Shown piece after piece: positions 38,272 through 46,003 of a stretch of 49,894 nucleotides of DNA. The first letter of the stretch is position 1. Each line of letters opens with the position of its first letter. The notes under the pieces were generated by a model. That model was not told where the DNA came from and did no database searches. It saw nothing but the letters and a program-made list of their open reading frames with translations. Made by a program: the position numbers and the translations under genes. Location: contig MGSS01000131.1 in assembly GCA_001798595.1 (NCBI GenBank), positions 1 through 49,894 on the forward strand, given 5' to 3'. Source of the DNA: Deltaproteobacteria bacterium RIFCSPLOWO2_12_FULL_60_19. GTDB lineage: Bacteria; Desulfobacterota; Binatia; UBA9968.

Positions 38272-38298
38272 TGGTCGGGGCGAGTGGATTTGAACCAC
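38272..38298 (-). pseudogene. 3' fragment of a tRNA (T-arm, acceptor strand and CCA), probably tRNA-Pro; attachment-site remnant
   Basis: On the minus strand the sequence reads GTGGTTCAAATCCAC followed by TCGCCCCGACCA: a T-stem/loop (GTGG-TTCAAAT-CCAC), the 3' acceptor strand CGCCCCG, discriminator A and encoded CCA. A CGGGGCG 5' partner as in tRNA-Pro is absent; the sequence upstream on the minus strand diverges right at the T-stem. Such 3' fragments are left at the far end of tRNA-integrated islands. The orientation places the island at coordinates above 38298. Confidence 0.6.
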
Positions 38299-38324
38299 AC
38301 CGATAGGAAAAAGGGCGACGAGTG

Positions 38325-38363
38325 AAAGCGCCTGTAACCCTAAGCGGTTGCGGCGCTTTTTCT
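38325..38363 (+). terminator. Hairpin terminator-like structure
   Basis: AAAGCGCC and its exact complement GGCGCTTT form an 8-bp stem followed by TTTCTTTG. No plus-strand gene leads into it in the window, so it may be a remnant of the element that integrated at the tRNA. Confidence 0.45.
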
Positions 38364-38847
38364 TTGTTTGACCGCTTCGCGTTCGTCCTCAATAAACCCG
38401 CGTTTACCCCACGAAGTCACACGAAAACCGCAACGGTTTCGGTTTAGGTTCTGAACGAAAATGGCCGTTAACAGACAATCCAGGGACCTCAGTCGCCGGC
38501 GGCTAAGAACCATTCTCTTCCCAGGGATGATTGCGGAGTCGCGAGCTGCATCTGAAATTGGATTTCATGTGACAGGCGCCGGGGTCGAACGACGGCGACG
38601 AATGCAATTGCAAGCGGTTTCTTTTGACTACCGTAGGCATGTTTTGATTTGGGCGACCCGCTTGGCCGGAGTCTCTGAAACGACCGGCAGGGAGGCGGCG
38701 GGAGAGCCGCTGGTCCCCAAGCTATGGCCGACCAACGTGCGTTGTGCCTGTGCAGTATTATGTTCGCTCTAGCAACAACAAGTTCGCTCCGCTTGCATTG
38801 TGTTATAGGATTGCCCAAGTAGAATCAGGTTACACCGGGAGCCAGGC
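38364..38847. other. Low-GC gap without a supportable gene
   Basis: Two short overlapping frames on opposite strands (38461-38772 plus, 38489-38818 minus) have Arg-rich, low-information translations and no recognised motif or ribosome site. A small hairpin AACCG/CGGTT is near 38425. Nothing else is seen. It belongs to the island that begins at the tRNA fragment. Confidence 0.4.
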
Positions 38848-40332
38848 ATGAGCCAAATATTAACACGGGAAGAAAGCCAAGAACTCATCAAGCTCTGCAA
38901 AAACGGTCGGCTCTACGAAATCAGAGACTGGATTTCAGCCGGCAAATCGCTCCGAATGGCGCCGGAGATTACGAAGACTATCCTCTCGGTAGCCATCAAG
39001 ACCGGATTCCACAGTCTCGTTGAAATGATTGCGCCGCATGAGACCCAGGAGGCGAAAAACCAGGGTTTGGCAGATGCGGTTTCACAAAAACGACTGGATC
39101 TCGTGGAATTGCTAGTTGCGTGCGGTGCTGAAGTCAAAGCCGTTCCTTTCAGCGACGCGCTGCTCTGCTGGGAGCCCCGCATTATCCGATTTTTCCTCGA
39201 CAACGGAGCCGATGTGATCACAGGCTCGCCCTTTACTCTTGCCTTCGAAGCAAGAGTTCGGACTGCTCTTCGCCCCTTTCTCGAATGCAAGCAGAGATAT
39301 CCAGAGCTAACAACCGAATTACAGGAGCAGGCGGACTGTGCCCTGCGGAAGTTCGCTTACGATGGAGACCTTAAATGGGTGAGCCTGTTGATGTGGGCCG
39401 GAGCAGACCCACGCAGCCGCGGGCCGAAATTGGGAGATGAATACGATGGCGGCGCAGATGAGGAGATAGACGAAGATTATACAACAGCCCTCAAGGAGGC
39501 ATGCTACCAGGAGAGCCTGGTTGTCCTTAAAAGGCTGAAGCCTGATCCTGAACGTGACAACCTGACTGAGCTGCTCAATTGCGCTTCTTTCTTCGCGTGC
39601 AAGGAAATTATCAAATACCTGCTGGAAATTGGAGCTAAGCCGAACGATAAACCCAACGGCGCCTCGATGGCAATGGACCGTTGTCTGTCTCATTTGGATT
39701 TCGAGGCGATACTGTACAGGCAACGAATCACCAGATGGGGAGTGCGCCGCACGATGGAATGCCTCGAAGAACTGGTGAAGCACGGAGCCATCTGGCGGCC
39801 GGACGATTCATGGCGGATGAGTACCGTCCGGAGAACGCTTTACCGGGCTGATCCGGAAGTCACGGTAGATTTGCTCATGCTTTTTATCAAGCACAGGTCC
39901 TGCTCTGAGGAGACGCTCTGCGAGCTCGTGCGCCCGCCGAAGATGAGACAGCATCTCAAACCTTGTGAAAAGAACTTGCTGCGGCTCGGGCTGGACCTAC
40001 GAAGTGCACGGGAGAAGGCTGAAAAGGCTCGGATCGAAGCGGCTCGACAGGCGTACGTTCTACTAAATCGTTATAACCGGGAACAGCTCTACGAAGAGGT
40101 TTGGTCGGAATCTACGCAGAAGGTGGCAAAGAAATACGGCCTCTCGGATGTCGGACTGGCGAAAGTCTGCAAAAAACTGAACGTTCCCCGCCCAGGCGTA
40201 GGGCACTGGGCAAAGAAAGCCGCGGAGGCATATGGGAAAGCCTCCCCCGTTGCCCCCATTGTTGAATCCATCCTGAGGAAAGAGACAAAGAGGCTGTTTG
40301 GTGCCGCGACCGGGAACTGCGACATTAAATAG
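38848..40332 (+). CDS. Ankyrin-repeat protein with C-terminal HTH-like domain
   Basis: 494 residues. The N-terminal two-thirds carry degenerate ankyrin-like units: AVSQKRLDLVELLVACGAEVK, EPRIIRFFLDNGADV, GDLKWVSLLMWAGADPRSRG, CKEIIKYLLEIGAKPND and MECLEELVKHGAIW. Residues about 408-465 read YNREQLYEEVWSESTQKVAKK then YGLSDVGLAKVCKKLNVP and GHWAKKAA, a helix-turn-helix-like segment that I recall at the ends of other unknown proteins near mobile DNA. An acidic insert (DGGADEEIDEDY) sits mid-protein. GC content is visibly lower than outside the island. No signal peptide; cytoplasmic. A ligand-sensing DNA-binding role is inference. GGGAGCC precedes the start. Confidence 0.75.
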   Translation: MSQILTREESQELIKLCKNGRLYEIRDWISAGKSLRMAPEITKTILSVAIKTGFHSLVEMIAPHETQEAKNQGLADAVSQKRLDLVELLVACGAEVKAVPFSDALLCWEPRIIRFFLDNGADVITGSPFTLAFEARVRTALRPFLECKQRYPELTTELQEQADCALRKFAYDGDLKWVSLLMWAGADPRSRGPKLGDEYDGGADEEIDEDYTTALKEACYQESLVVLKRLKPDPERDNLTELLNCASFFACKEIIKYLLEIGAKPNDKPNGASMAMDRCLSHLDFEAILYRQRITRWGVRRTMECLEELVKHGAIWRPDDSWRMSTVRRTLYRADPEVTVDLLMLFIKHRSCSEETLCELVRPPKMRQHLKPCEKNLLRLGLDLRSAREKAEKARIEAARQAYVLLNRYNREQLYEEVWSESTQKVAKKYGLSDVGLAKVCKKLNVPRPGVGHWAKKAAEAYGKASPVAPIVESILRKETKRLFGAATGNCDIK

Positions 40333-40363
40333 AAGGAGAATTCAGTTCAATCTCAGGGCTAAC

Positions 40364-40511
40364 GAGCCTGTAGAAAAAGCCCCAACCAACTAAAAAATGT
40401 CCAAATCAGGGGTATCAAAATGGTCACTCGATCCGAAATCGTCGTTTAAATCGCAAATACGGAGATCGTTTTTTCTGGCAAATTATCCACTCTACCTTTT
40501 TCTACAGGCTC
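40364..40511. mobile_element. 148-bp element with perfect 16-bp terminal inverted repeats
   Basis: The left end GAGCCTGTAGAAAAAG (40364-40379) is the exact reverse complement of the right end (40496-40511). The 116 bases between are AT-rich and hold no gene. The ends resemble those of the element at 21302 (GAGCCTGATCAAAAAGG), so both may belong to one MITE-like family moved by a transposase encoded elsewhere. It lies between the ankyrin gene and the first cassette-like gene. Confidence 0.65.
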
Positions 40512-40571
40512 AACGCAAAGGCTGAGCCGCGCTATGAGCGTCGGTCTCAAGCCGGAGGTTCAAGTAAGCCG

Positions 40572-41081
40572 CTACGCGGCAGGCTTCCTCGCACCTCGCC
40601 ACTCGAGAACAAAGCCCAGAACCTGGCTGGCGGTGCCTACCAAGAACACAGACAGTCCGATGTAGAAGGCACGCTGTGCAATACCTGAGGCGACCAACTC
40701 CGCAAGTTCATCCCGCCGGAGGCGCACGACACGGCCGGAGCCAAGTTCGAAAACCAGGTGATGCTCCTTCGGAATCCCCAGGTTACCGATGGTGGCGTCG
40801 GGAAACCACTGGCGGATAAGTCGAACTGATGCGGCACCTCCGCGGAGCTCAATCGCCTCGGATGACGTGAGCGTTCCGGCAACAATGATGATTTCGTGAA
40901 AGCCGGGGTCGGTTGGGACCAACTCCTGGGATTCGATTTGCGCCAGCGCTTGCCGGGCCTGCCGATAGAAGGGCGCGATGGTGGCAAGAACACCGGGGAT
41001 GTGCTCAGCGTTGCTAGCGGCGAAGCCGCCCACTTCAAGTGCCAGGCCAAGCGTGAAGAGAATGAGCAAGCGTCTTTTCAT
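40572..41081 (-). CDS. Small two-helix membrane protein, unknown, cassette-like
   Basis: 169 residues. An N-terminal hydrophobic segment (RLLILFTLGLALEVGGFAAS) and a C-terminal one (FYIGLSVFLVGTASQVLGFVL) flank a soluble part of about 110 residues (VRLIRQWFPDATIGNLG, HHLVFELGSGRVVRLRRDEL). No family is recognised. The start codon lies 17 bases from the attC-like site at 41098-41172, the short spacing normal for integron cassettes. Either strand carries open frames here, but this one has the membrane pattern and position expected of a gene. Confidence 0.6.
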   Translation of the reverse strand: MKRRLLILFTLGLALEVGGFAASNAEHIPGVLATIAPFYRQARQALAQIESQELVPTDPGFHEIIIVAGTLTSSEAIELRGGAASVRLIRQWFPDATIGNLGIPKEHHLVFELGSGRVVRLRRDELAELVASGIAQRAFYIGLSVFLVGTASQVLGFVLEWRGARKPAA

Positions 41082-41097
41082 ACTCCGCGCTCTGCCG

Positions 41098-41172
41098 GCC
41101 TAACGCCGCCGATGACGCGCCGGGTAAGCCACGCAACGGATTGCTCGGTCGCGGTCCATCGGCTTGTTAGGG
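41098..41172. other. attC-like integron recombination site
   Basis: GCCTAAC (41098-41104) fits the attC outer core RYYYAAC and GTTAGGG (41166-41172) nearly fits its partner GTTRRRY. Inside them GCCGATG and CATCGGC pair, and further weak pairing (ACGCG with CGCGGT) continues inwards, giving the long imperfect hairpin of an attC. It lies 35 bases past the stop of the gene at 41208-41768 and 17 bases before the start of the next minus-strand gene, exactly where a cassette attC should be. Found by eye; no integrase gene is in the window. Confidence 0.5.
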
Positions 41173-41207
41173 TTGAACCCCTTACCCATCTGTATCGAAA
41201 CCTGACA

Positions 41208-41768
41208 TCAACTCACCCCGATGAAAGTTTTCATCTTGTTGCGATCTCCCCACAGTTCATTGACCCGTTTGCTCTTCCCGCCAAATGAAAACATGGGGTC
41301 TCCTTCAACTTGCTGGTCCGCATTCTTCGGGGACGCGATAACGGCCATCAGCAGTCCATAAATTACGTCGATCGGCAGAAGGAGCTCGCCATCGTTACCG
41401 AGTTGGATAACGGGCTGCTTTGTAAACCGCAGATTGTCTGGGAGTTTAGCTTCGTGAACCGCCGTGCATCGTACGACGTCATACAGCATTTCTGGCATTG
41501 TCCGGACGGCTATGCCAGGCGATCTTGAGTCGAGTCGTCGATACCTAAAATTGATAGGTTGTGAGACGCCAAACGACACCCAACCGATCCGACTGATGAT
41601 CGGAAGGTTCTTTTCCAAGAATTTCCGGCACGCGGTCGGATCTCCATCCGTCGGATACTCGAGGCGGGCGGTTGCTGACAGTGCAACGCTAGTGGCAACA
41701 ACGGCATCTTCGAAACGGTCCTCCGAGAGTTTTCTCATTGCGTCGGTCACTTGGCTTCCCACGCTCAT
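41208..41768 (-). CDS. Protein of unknown function, probable gene cassette
   Basis: 186 residues from the ATG complementary to 41766-41768. Features are an N-terminal helix-rich part (VTDAMRKLSEDRFEDAVVATSVALSATARLEYP), a central CRKFLEKNLPIISRIGW and a C-terminal LLLPIDVIYGLLMAVIASPKNADQQVEGDP. No signal peptide or membrane helix; probably cytoplasmic. No family is recognised. It is flanked on both sides by attC-like palindromes (41098-41172 and 41837-41930), so I read it as an integron cassette transcribed on the minus strand. Lower GC than the genome flanks. Confidence 0.6.
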   Translation of the reverse strand: MSVGSQVTDAMRKLSEDRFEDAVVATSVALSATARLEYPTDGDPTACRKFLEKNLPIISRIGWVSFGVSQPINFRYRRLDSRSPGIAVRTMPEMLYDVVRCTAVHEAKLPDNLRFTKQPVIQLGNDGELLLPIDVIYGLLMAVIASPKNADQQVEGDPMFSFGGKSKRVNELWGDRNKMKTFIGVS

Positions 41769-41836
41769 AGCATCGTTCCGTCCTCAAGTAATCCGAATAC
41801 TGCGGGCCTAATTGCGCGTAGTTCCCTTCCCAATCG

Positions 41837-41930
41837 CCCTAACGTATAGCGTTTTATCCCCAAAGCCTGGGAGCAATCAAGCCTCGGGTAGGTTGGCGAA
41901 GTGGCGACGAGAGAATAAAACGTGTTGGAC
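41837..41930. other. Second attC-like site
   Basis: CCCTAAC (41837-41843) and GTTGGAC (41924-41930, full GTTRRRY match) bound a 94-base stretch in which CGTTTTAT (41850-41857) pairs exactly with ATAAAACG (41915-41922). The inner spacers are unequal (6 and 1 bases), which is atypical, so this is weaker than the first site. It lies 68 bases upstream of the start of the 41208-41768 gene. The remaining gap to 42018 holds no gene. Confidence 0.4.
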
Positions 41931-42018
41931 TAACTCGCGGAGCTAAACGCAACTTGCGGCTATGGGGATTTGAAAGCACTTAACCAGCGACATGCCCCAG
42001 GACTAAACGCCGCTTCAA

Positions 42019-42456
42019 TCAAAGTACGACTTGATGAGACTTCAAGAAGCCCTCCACAATCCGCAGGAGCGTCTTAGACGGTCGGCGCCTTCCAGTTTCC
42101 CACAAGAGGATGGTACTCGGATCAACCCCTAATCGCGTGGCCATCGCCCTCTGCGACAAGCCTAAAACCTTACGGGAAAGCTTTAGCCGTTCCGGCAATG
42201 AGCTTGCGGCCGGCAATGGGTCGTATCCCAGAAACCGGATGATCCGGGGAATGGATCGGTTTGTCGGCCGGGTTTCGTTGCTTTCCCAATTGAAGATAGT
42301 GGCCGCATCTACCCCGATCTGGCGTGCTACCTCCCTTTGGAACAGCCCGAGATCGAGTCTCCGCTTTCGGATATGGTCGCCTAAGGTATTGAGTTCCTTA
42401 GAATATTTCGATGACTTGGGTTTCTGAGTTTTCAGGCTGGCATGGCAAAAAGGCAA
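42019..42456 (-). CDS. Transcriptional regulator with two XRE-type helix-turn-helix domains
   Basis: 145 residues with a TTG start; the family-typical N-terminus (CHASLKTQKPKSSKYSKELNTL) supports it. Two tandem HTH units are seen: HIRKRRLDLGLFQREVARQIGVDAATIFNWES and RLKLSRKVLGLSQRAMATRLGVDPSTILLWETGRRRPS. The repeat linker is PRIIRFLGYDPLPAASSLPE. Proteins of this design are frequent in high-GC environmental genomes and bind DNA as dimers. Its start abuts the truncated comM gene on the other strand, at the right edge of the lower-GC island. Target unknown. Confidence 0.8.
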   Translation of the reverse strand: MPFCHASLKTQKPKSSKYSKELNTLGDHIRKRRLDLGLFQREVARQIGVDAATIFNWESNETRPTNRSIPRIIRFLGYDPLPAASSLPERLKLSRKVLGLSQRAMATRLGVDPSTILLWETGRRRPSKTLLRIVEGFLKSHQVVL

Positions 42457-42938
42457 CGCGGGAGTGTCCCTGCGGCTTCTTCACCGATCCGCAGAAAGAA
42501 TGCGGCTGTACGCCGCCGCAGATCCAGCGCTACCGCTCCCGCGTCTCCGGCCCGTTGCTCGATCGAATCGACATTCAAGTTGAAGTCCCGGCGCTGCGCT
42601 ACCAGGAGCTGGCGAGTAAAGACGCCGGCGAGCCGTCGTCGGCGATCCGCGAGCGCGTTAACCGCGCCCGCCTGGTCCAGCTCGCCCGCTTTCAGAAAAA
42701 GGGCCTCCACGCCAACGCCCAGATGGGAACGCGGGACATCAAGCGCTACTGCGCCGTGAAGCAGGAAGCGGAAAAACTGCTTGAAGTGGCAATCAACAAA
42801 CTCGGACTCAGCGCCCGCGCCTACAGCCGCGTCTTAAAAGTAGCCCGCACCATCGCCGACCTCGAAGGGGCCGAAGACATCCAACCCGCCCACGTCTCGG
42901 AAGCGATTCAGTACCGGAGTCTGGATCGGAGGATGTGA
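42411..42938 (+). pseudogene. ComM/YifB (Mg-chelatase-like AAA+) C-terminal fragment
   Basis: The recognisable part starts near 42463 with ECPCGFFTDPQKECGCTPP, then IQRYRSRVSGPLLDRIDIQVEVP and the C-terminal GLSARAYSRVLKVARTIADLEG, all classic for the last third of ComM. The Walker motifs and N-terminal two-thirds (about 340 residues) are missing. Upstream codons (TWVSEFSGWHGKKATR) run antisense to the regulator gene and do not fit the family. Full ComM is a hexameric helicase aiding branch migration in natural transformation; this piece cannot act. The break marks the right edge of the island. Confidence 0.8.
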
Positions 42939-43231
42939 AAAATAAGCCGATGATCTTTGCCCTGCTCCATTGTCGGCTGAAGTCAGCGCTTGTCGAAAAA
43001 ACAGCTCCTGGACTCGGCGTTTCGGTGGTTCCGGCTCGTGTTACGCGGCGCGAGCCGGCTTGAAGCAGCGGCGGCGCATTTGACAACCGAAGTCAACAAT
43101 TGTTATAAGGATGTGGGGACCGTTTTCCAGATATCCGGCGCCTATGGCTAAAGTTGATACTTAGCCGAGCGCCGGTTTCCGCTCTATCGGTGGAATCGGC
43201 GGTTCAGGGGTTTTTTCGCGGGAGGTCGTCG
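42939..43231. other. Gap before the exopolysaccharide locus
   Basis: No supportable gene. A short palindromic tract GCGGCGCGAGCCGGCTTG lies near 43045. The leader of the next gene probably lies in 43100-43231, with the ribosome site GGGAGG at 43220. Confidence 0.4.
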
Positions 43232-43750
43232 ATGAAGCAAGCTTGCTGCGCAGTCGTTGCCGCTCTGCTGATTCTATCCGTGGCGCCTGGGCGGGTTATG
43301 AGCCTGCCGGGTTCCATGTTGGTCGGCGTCGTATACGACGCCGGGGGCCGACCTGTCGGCGGGCTCAAGATAATCGCTAAAGATCCGTCAGGCAGAATCA
43401 TGGGCGAAGCCGTAAGCGACGCCCGCAAGCCCTACGTTCTACCGAACCTGCCCACCGGCCAGTATCAGTTGACGCTGGATCCTGCGCAATCTCCTTTCAA
43501 AGGCCAAACTGTTTTGAGTTTTATCGGGGCCGAGGGCCTCACGGTCAATTGGCTCGTCTCCGAAATGGCCGATGCCGTGGCGACAGCCACCCCCGGCACC
43601 GATGGCGGCGGGCTGTTCGGTCTAGGTCCGGTGACAACCGGCGCGATCGTTCTCCTGGGTACCGGCGGCCTCGTTACGGGCATTCTTTTCGCCACCGGCG
43701 CAATCGGCGGGGGCGGCGGCGGCTCCAAGGCAGGAACTGCGTCGCAATAG
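43232..43750 (+). CDS. Secreted protein with carboxypeptidase-regulatory/transthyretin-like domain
   Basis: 172 residues from the ATG at 43232 (GGGAGG upstream); the frame is open back to 43154. A signal peptide (CCAVVAALLILSVAPGRVMS) is followed by a prealbumin-like fold, MLVGVVYDAGGRPVGGLKIIAKDPSGRIMGE...YVLPNLPTGQYQLTL. The C-terminus has a hydrophobic, glycine-rich segment (GPVTTGAIVLLGTGGLVTGILFATGAIGGGGGG), which could anchor the protein. It precedes the polysaccharide export gene by 45 bases, so it may be a cell-surface or export accessory protein. Function inferred from position only. Confidence 0.75.
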   Translation: MKQACCAVVAALLILSVAPGRVMSLPGSMLVGVVYDAGGRPVGGLKIIAKDPSGRIMGEAVSDARKPYVLPNLPTGQYQLTLDPAQSPFKGQTVLSFIGAEGLTVNWLVSEMADAVATATPGTDGGGLFGLGPVTTGAIVLLGTGGLVTGILFATGAIGGGGGGSKAGTASQ

Positions 43751-43795
43751 CCTCCATGGTTCGGTCGCCCGGTTCGGACGCAGCACGGGGTGGCA

Positions 43796-44923
43796 ATGAA
43801 GTTGTTCCTGATCCGCTTCAGTCGTTGGTTGGGATTACTTTTCCTGGCCGGGTGTTCCTTGTTCGGCCCCGCTTCACAGTCAAATAACGCCCCCGCATCT
43901 CACGTTTCGCAACTCGAAAAGAAAGACAACCCTCGGTCGTCGGTTCGAGAGCCGCGGGACTTGGAAAGATTGGCGGCTCTTTTGCAGGAGCGACGCCGCC
44001 GGGGCGGCGGCCTCGATTATCCTATCGGCGCCGGCGACGTGATCGAAATTTCCGTCCCTGCAATGCAGGAGATCGGCGCCAAAACCGTGCGGGTGTCGGG
44101 CGAAGGCGCGATCTCTTTGCCCTTTGTGGGGCTTATCCAGGCCGAGGGTTTGAGAGAAGAAGAGCTTGCGCAAGCGATCCGGGCCAGGCTGGAAAAATAC
44201 ATGTACAACCCTCGCGTGGCCATTTTTATCAAGGAGTACCGCAGCCGCCAGGTGGCCGTTCTGGGCGCGGTCGGAAAACCCGGCCTTTATAGCCTTAGCA
44301 GCGGCGCCGATACTATTATGGACGTGGTCTCGCGCGCCGGCGGTATTTTGCCTACGGCCGATCCGCGGATTCATTTTGTCCCCGCCGAGCCGGTGGAAAA
44401 GGAGAAAGCCAAGGAGCTGGCTCTGTTCTTGCCCGAAGGCGTGCTGGCTAAGGATCCTTCTCCGCTCATTCTCAAAAAAACCGACCCCATTTTTATCGAT
44501 ATTAAAGAGCTGGCCTATGGAGGCAACCAGATATATCTCTCGCTTCCGGTCCGGCCGGGAGATGTGATTATGGTGCCGGGAGGCGGTCAGATTCTAGTTG
44601 AGGGATGGGTAGAGAAACCGGGGGCCTATTCCGTGACTCCGGGATTGACGGTCTCAGGTATCGTCGCCGCGGCCGGCGGCCCCTCATTTCCGGCCGATAC
44701 CGGGAGCGTAAAGATTTTCAGGGCCGCGCAGCAAGGGGGCAAGAGCGTGCTGGTCGCCAACCTGCAAGATATCAAAGCCGGCAAGGAGGCCGACATCGCG
44801 CTCCAGGGCGGCGACATTGTGGAGATTGCATCCGTCACTTCCAAGCTGATCCCTTACGCGCTTTACAAGTTCATCACCACGGTCGTGAGCGTCGGTGTCA
44901 GCGGCAATGTTCCTATTTTCTGA
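43796..44923 (+). CDS. Wza-like polysaccharide export outer-membrane lipoprotein (Poly_export and SLBB)
   Basis: 375 residues from the ATG at 43796 (the frame also has a GTG two codons earlier). The signal ends in a lipobox, LLFLAGC. The Poly_export domain (DYPIGAGDVIEISVPAMQEIG, VSGEGAISLPFVGLIQAEGL, YMYNPRVAIFIKEYRS) is followed by SLBB-type modules (AVLGAVGKPGLYSLSSGADT and ILVEGWVEKPGAYSVTPGLT). Such proteins form the outer-membrane channel for capsule or exopolysaccharide and work with a Wzc-type kinase, which is encoded at 46897. Its TGA overlaps an ATG that begins a sensor-kinase fragment. Confidence 0.9.
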   Translation: MKLFLIRFSRWLGLLFLAGCSLFGPASQSNNAPASHVSQLEKKDNPRSSVREPRDLERLAALLQERRRRGGGLDYPIGAGDVIEISVPAMQEIGAKTVRVSGEGAISLPFVGLIQAEGLREEELAQAIRARLEKYMYNPRVAIFIKEYRSRQVAVLGAVGKPGLYSLSSGADTIMDVVSRAGGILPTADPRIHFVPAEPVEKEKAKELALFLPEGVLAKDPSPLILKKTDPIFIDIKELAYGGNQIYLSLPVRPGDVIMVPGGGQILVEGWVEKPGAYSVTPGLTVSGIVAAAGGPSFPADTGSVKIFRAAQQGGKSVLVANLQDIKAGKEADIALQGGDIVEIASVTSKLIPYALYKFITTVVSVGVSGNVPIF

Positions 44924-45153
44924 TGAGCAATGCCTGCTCCCACACATGTCCCGGCTACACTGGGCATCTAAAACTCCAGGTCAGAGACAACGGCGGCGGC
45001 ATCCGGAAGAGCAAGCTTTCCGACCCGCAGTCGCTCGGGCTGCTGGGCATGCGCGAGCGCGCTATGCTCGTCGGCGGCAATCTCGTCATCGCCGGCGCGC
45101 GCGGGAAAGGAACGACGGTCACCGTTAGAATACCAGTGGAAACCAGTTCTTAG
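44923..45153 (+). pseudogene. C-terminal stub of a NarX/DegS-type sensor histidine kinase
   Basis: From about 44970 the frame reads LKLQVRDNGGGIRKSKLSDP, SLGLLGMRERAMLVGGNLVIA and GKGTTVTVRIPV: the N/G1, G2 and end blocks of a HATPase domain. The phosphoacceptor, dimerisation and sensor regions are missing and the first codons (SNACSHTCPGYTG) do not fit. The stop codon lies in the first unit of a 7-bp repeat array. A response regulator of the matching NarL type follows at 45242, so this is probably the remnant of its partner kinase. Confidence 0.75.
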
Positions 45154-45224
45154 TTTTAAGTTTCGAGTTTTTAGTTGCCCCTCCTTCCCAACTGAAAACT
45201 GAGAACTGAAAACTAAAAACTCTA
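45147..45224. repeat. Inverted pair of 7-bp tandem arrays
   Basis: Left arm: TTCTTAG, TTTTAAG, TTTCGAG, TTTTTAG. Right arm: AACTGAA, AACTGAG, AACTGAA, AACTAAA, AACTCTA. The period is exactly 7 in both and the arms are roughly complementary (AACTAAAAACTC pairs with GAGTTTTTAGTT). The array lies between the kinase stub and the response regulator and could fold into a hairpin in the transcript. Confidence 0.7.
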
Positions 45225-45241
45225 AGGGGGAGTTGGTAGAG

Positions 45242-45871
45242 ATGTTGCGGGTATTAATAGCCGACGATCACCCTGTGGTGCGACAGGGGCTAAAGCAGAT
45301 TCTCGTGGACGAGCCCGATATCATCGTGGCCGGAGAGGCGGCGAATGCAAGGGAGCTGCTGGAAATGGCGCGCCGGACAACCTGCGATGTCATTCTGCTC
45401 GACGTGACGATGCCGGGTCGCGACGGGTTAGAGGCGCTGAAGGATCTGCGGCGCGATCACCCGAAGCTCCCCGTCCTCATCCTGAGCATTCACCCCGAGG
45501 ATCAGCTCGGCATCCGTGCCATCCATGCGGGCGCGGCGGGCTACGTGACCAAAGACAGCGCGCCGGAGCAGTTGGTCACCGCGATCAGGAAAGTATGCAG
45601 CGGCGGGAAATACATCACCCCGGCCCTGGCTGAAAGATTGGCCGCGCACATAGCCGCAGATTCCGCAAATCCGCTGCACGAGACCCTGTCCGACCGGGAG
45701 TTCGAGGTGCTGCGCTCCATCAGCGGCGGCAAGACGGCGAGCCAGATCGCCAGGGAGCTTTCGCTGAGCGTCAAGACCATCAGCACCTACCGAACACGCA
45801 TCCTCCAGAAGCTACAACTTAAAACCACCGCCGCAATCACTCGCTACACGCTCGACCACCAGCTACTCTAG
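45242..45871 (+). CDS. NarL/LuxR-family response regulator
   Basis: 209 residues from the ATG at 45242, with AAGGGGGAG upstream; a TTG start at 45233 is less likely because the family begins at once with MLRVLIADDHPVV. The receiver domain has the acidic pair DD, phospho-acceptor D54 (ILLDVTMPG) and the Lys in YVTKDSA. The C-terminal domain LSDREFEVLRSISGGKTASQIARELSLSVKTISTYRTRIL is a LuxR-type HTH. Phosphorylation by a sensor kinase would allow DNA binding. Its expected kinase is reduced to a stub upstream. It may control the exopolysaccharide genes and the repeats at 45923-45964. Confidence 0.92.
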   Translation: MLRVLIADDHPVVRQGLKQILVDEPDIIVAGEAANARELLEMARRTTCDVILLDVTMPGRDGLEALKDLRRDHPKLPVLILSIHPEDQLGIRAIHAGAAGYVTKDSAPEQLVTAIRKVCSGGKYITPALAERLAAHIAADSANPLHETLSDREFEVLRSISGGKTASQIARELSLSVKTISTYRTRILQKLQLKTTAAITRYTLDHQLL

Positions 45872-45922
45872 CCGCTCTCCCTTGCCCCCTGGCTCTCATT
45901 CTCCCCTGCTCTCTTCTACCCC

Positions 45923-45964
45923 GTAGGACAAACGCCTATGCGAAAGGTAGGATAAACGCCTACG
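45923..45964. promoter_or_regulatory. Two direct repeats with internal dyad, likely operator
   Basis: GTAGGACAAACGCCTATG (45923-45940) and GTAGGATAAACGCCTACG (45947-45964) differ at two bases and are spaced 24 bases apart. Each contains the partial dyad TAGG-N7-CCTA. They lie in the 229-base gap between the response regulator and the next sensor-like gene; binding by the LuxR-type regulator is a reasonable guess. Confidence 0.5.
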
Positions 45965-46003
45965 TAAAATTCATCACTGCACCGATGTTCTTGAACCACG
46001 CGC

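Noticed and set aside
38461-38818. Short frames on both strands in the island gap
   Set aside because: Overlapping, Arg-rich, without ribosome sites or familiar motifs; not supportable as genes.
40508-40564. Third attC-like site after the 40572-41081 gene
   Set aside because: GCTCAAC and inner GGCTGAG/CTCAAGCC arms are present, but the other core reads GTTCAAG, which fails GTTRRRY, and the site overlaps the end of the TIR element.
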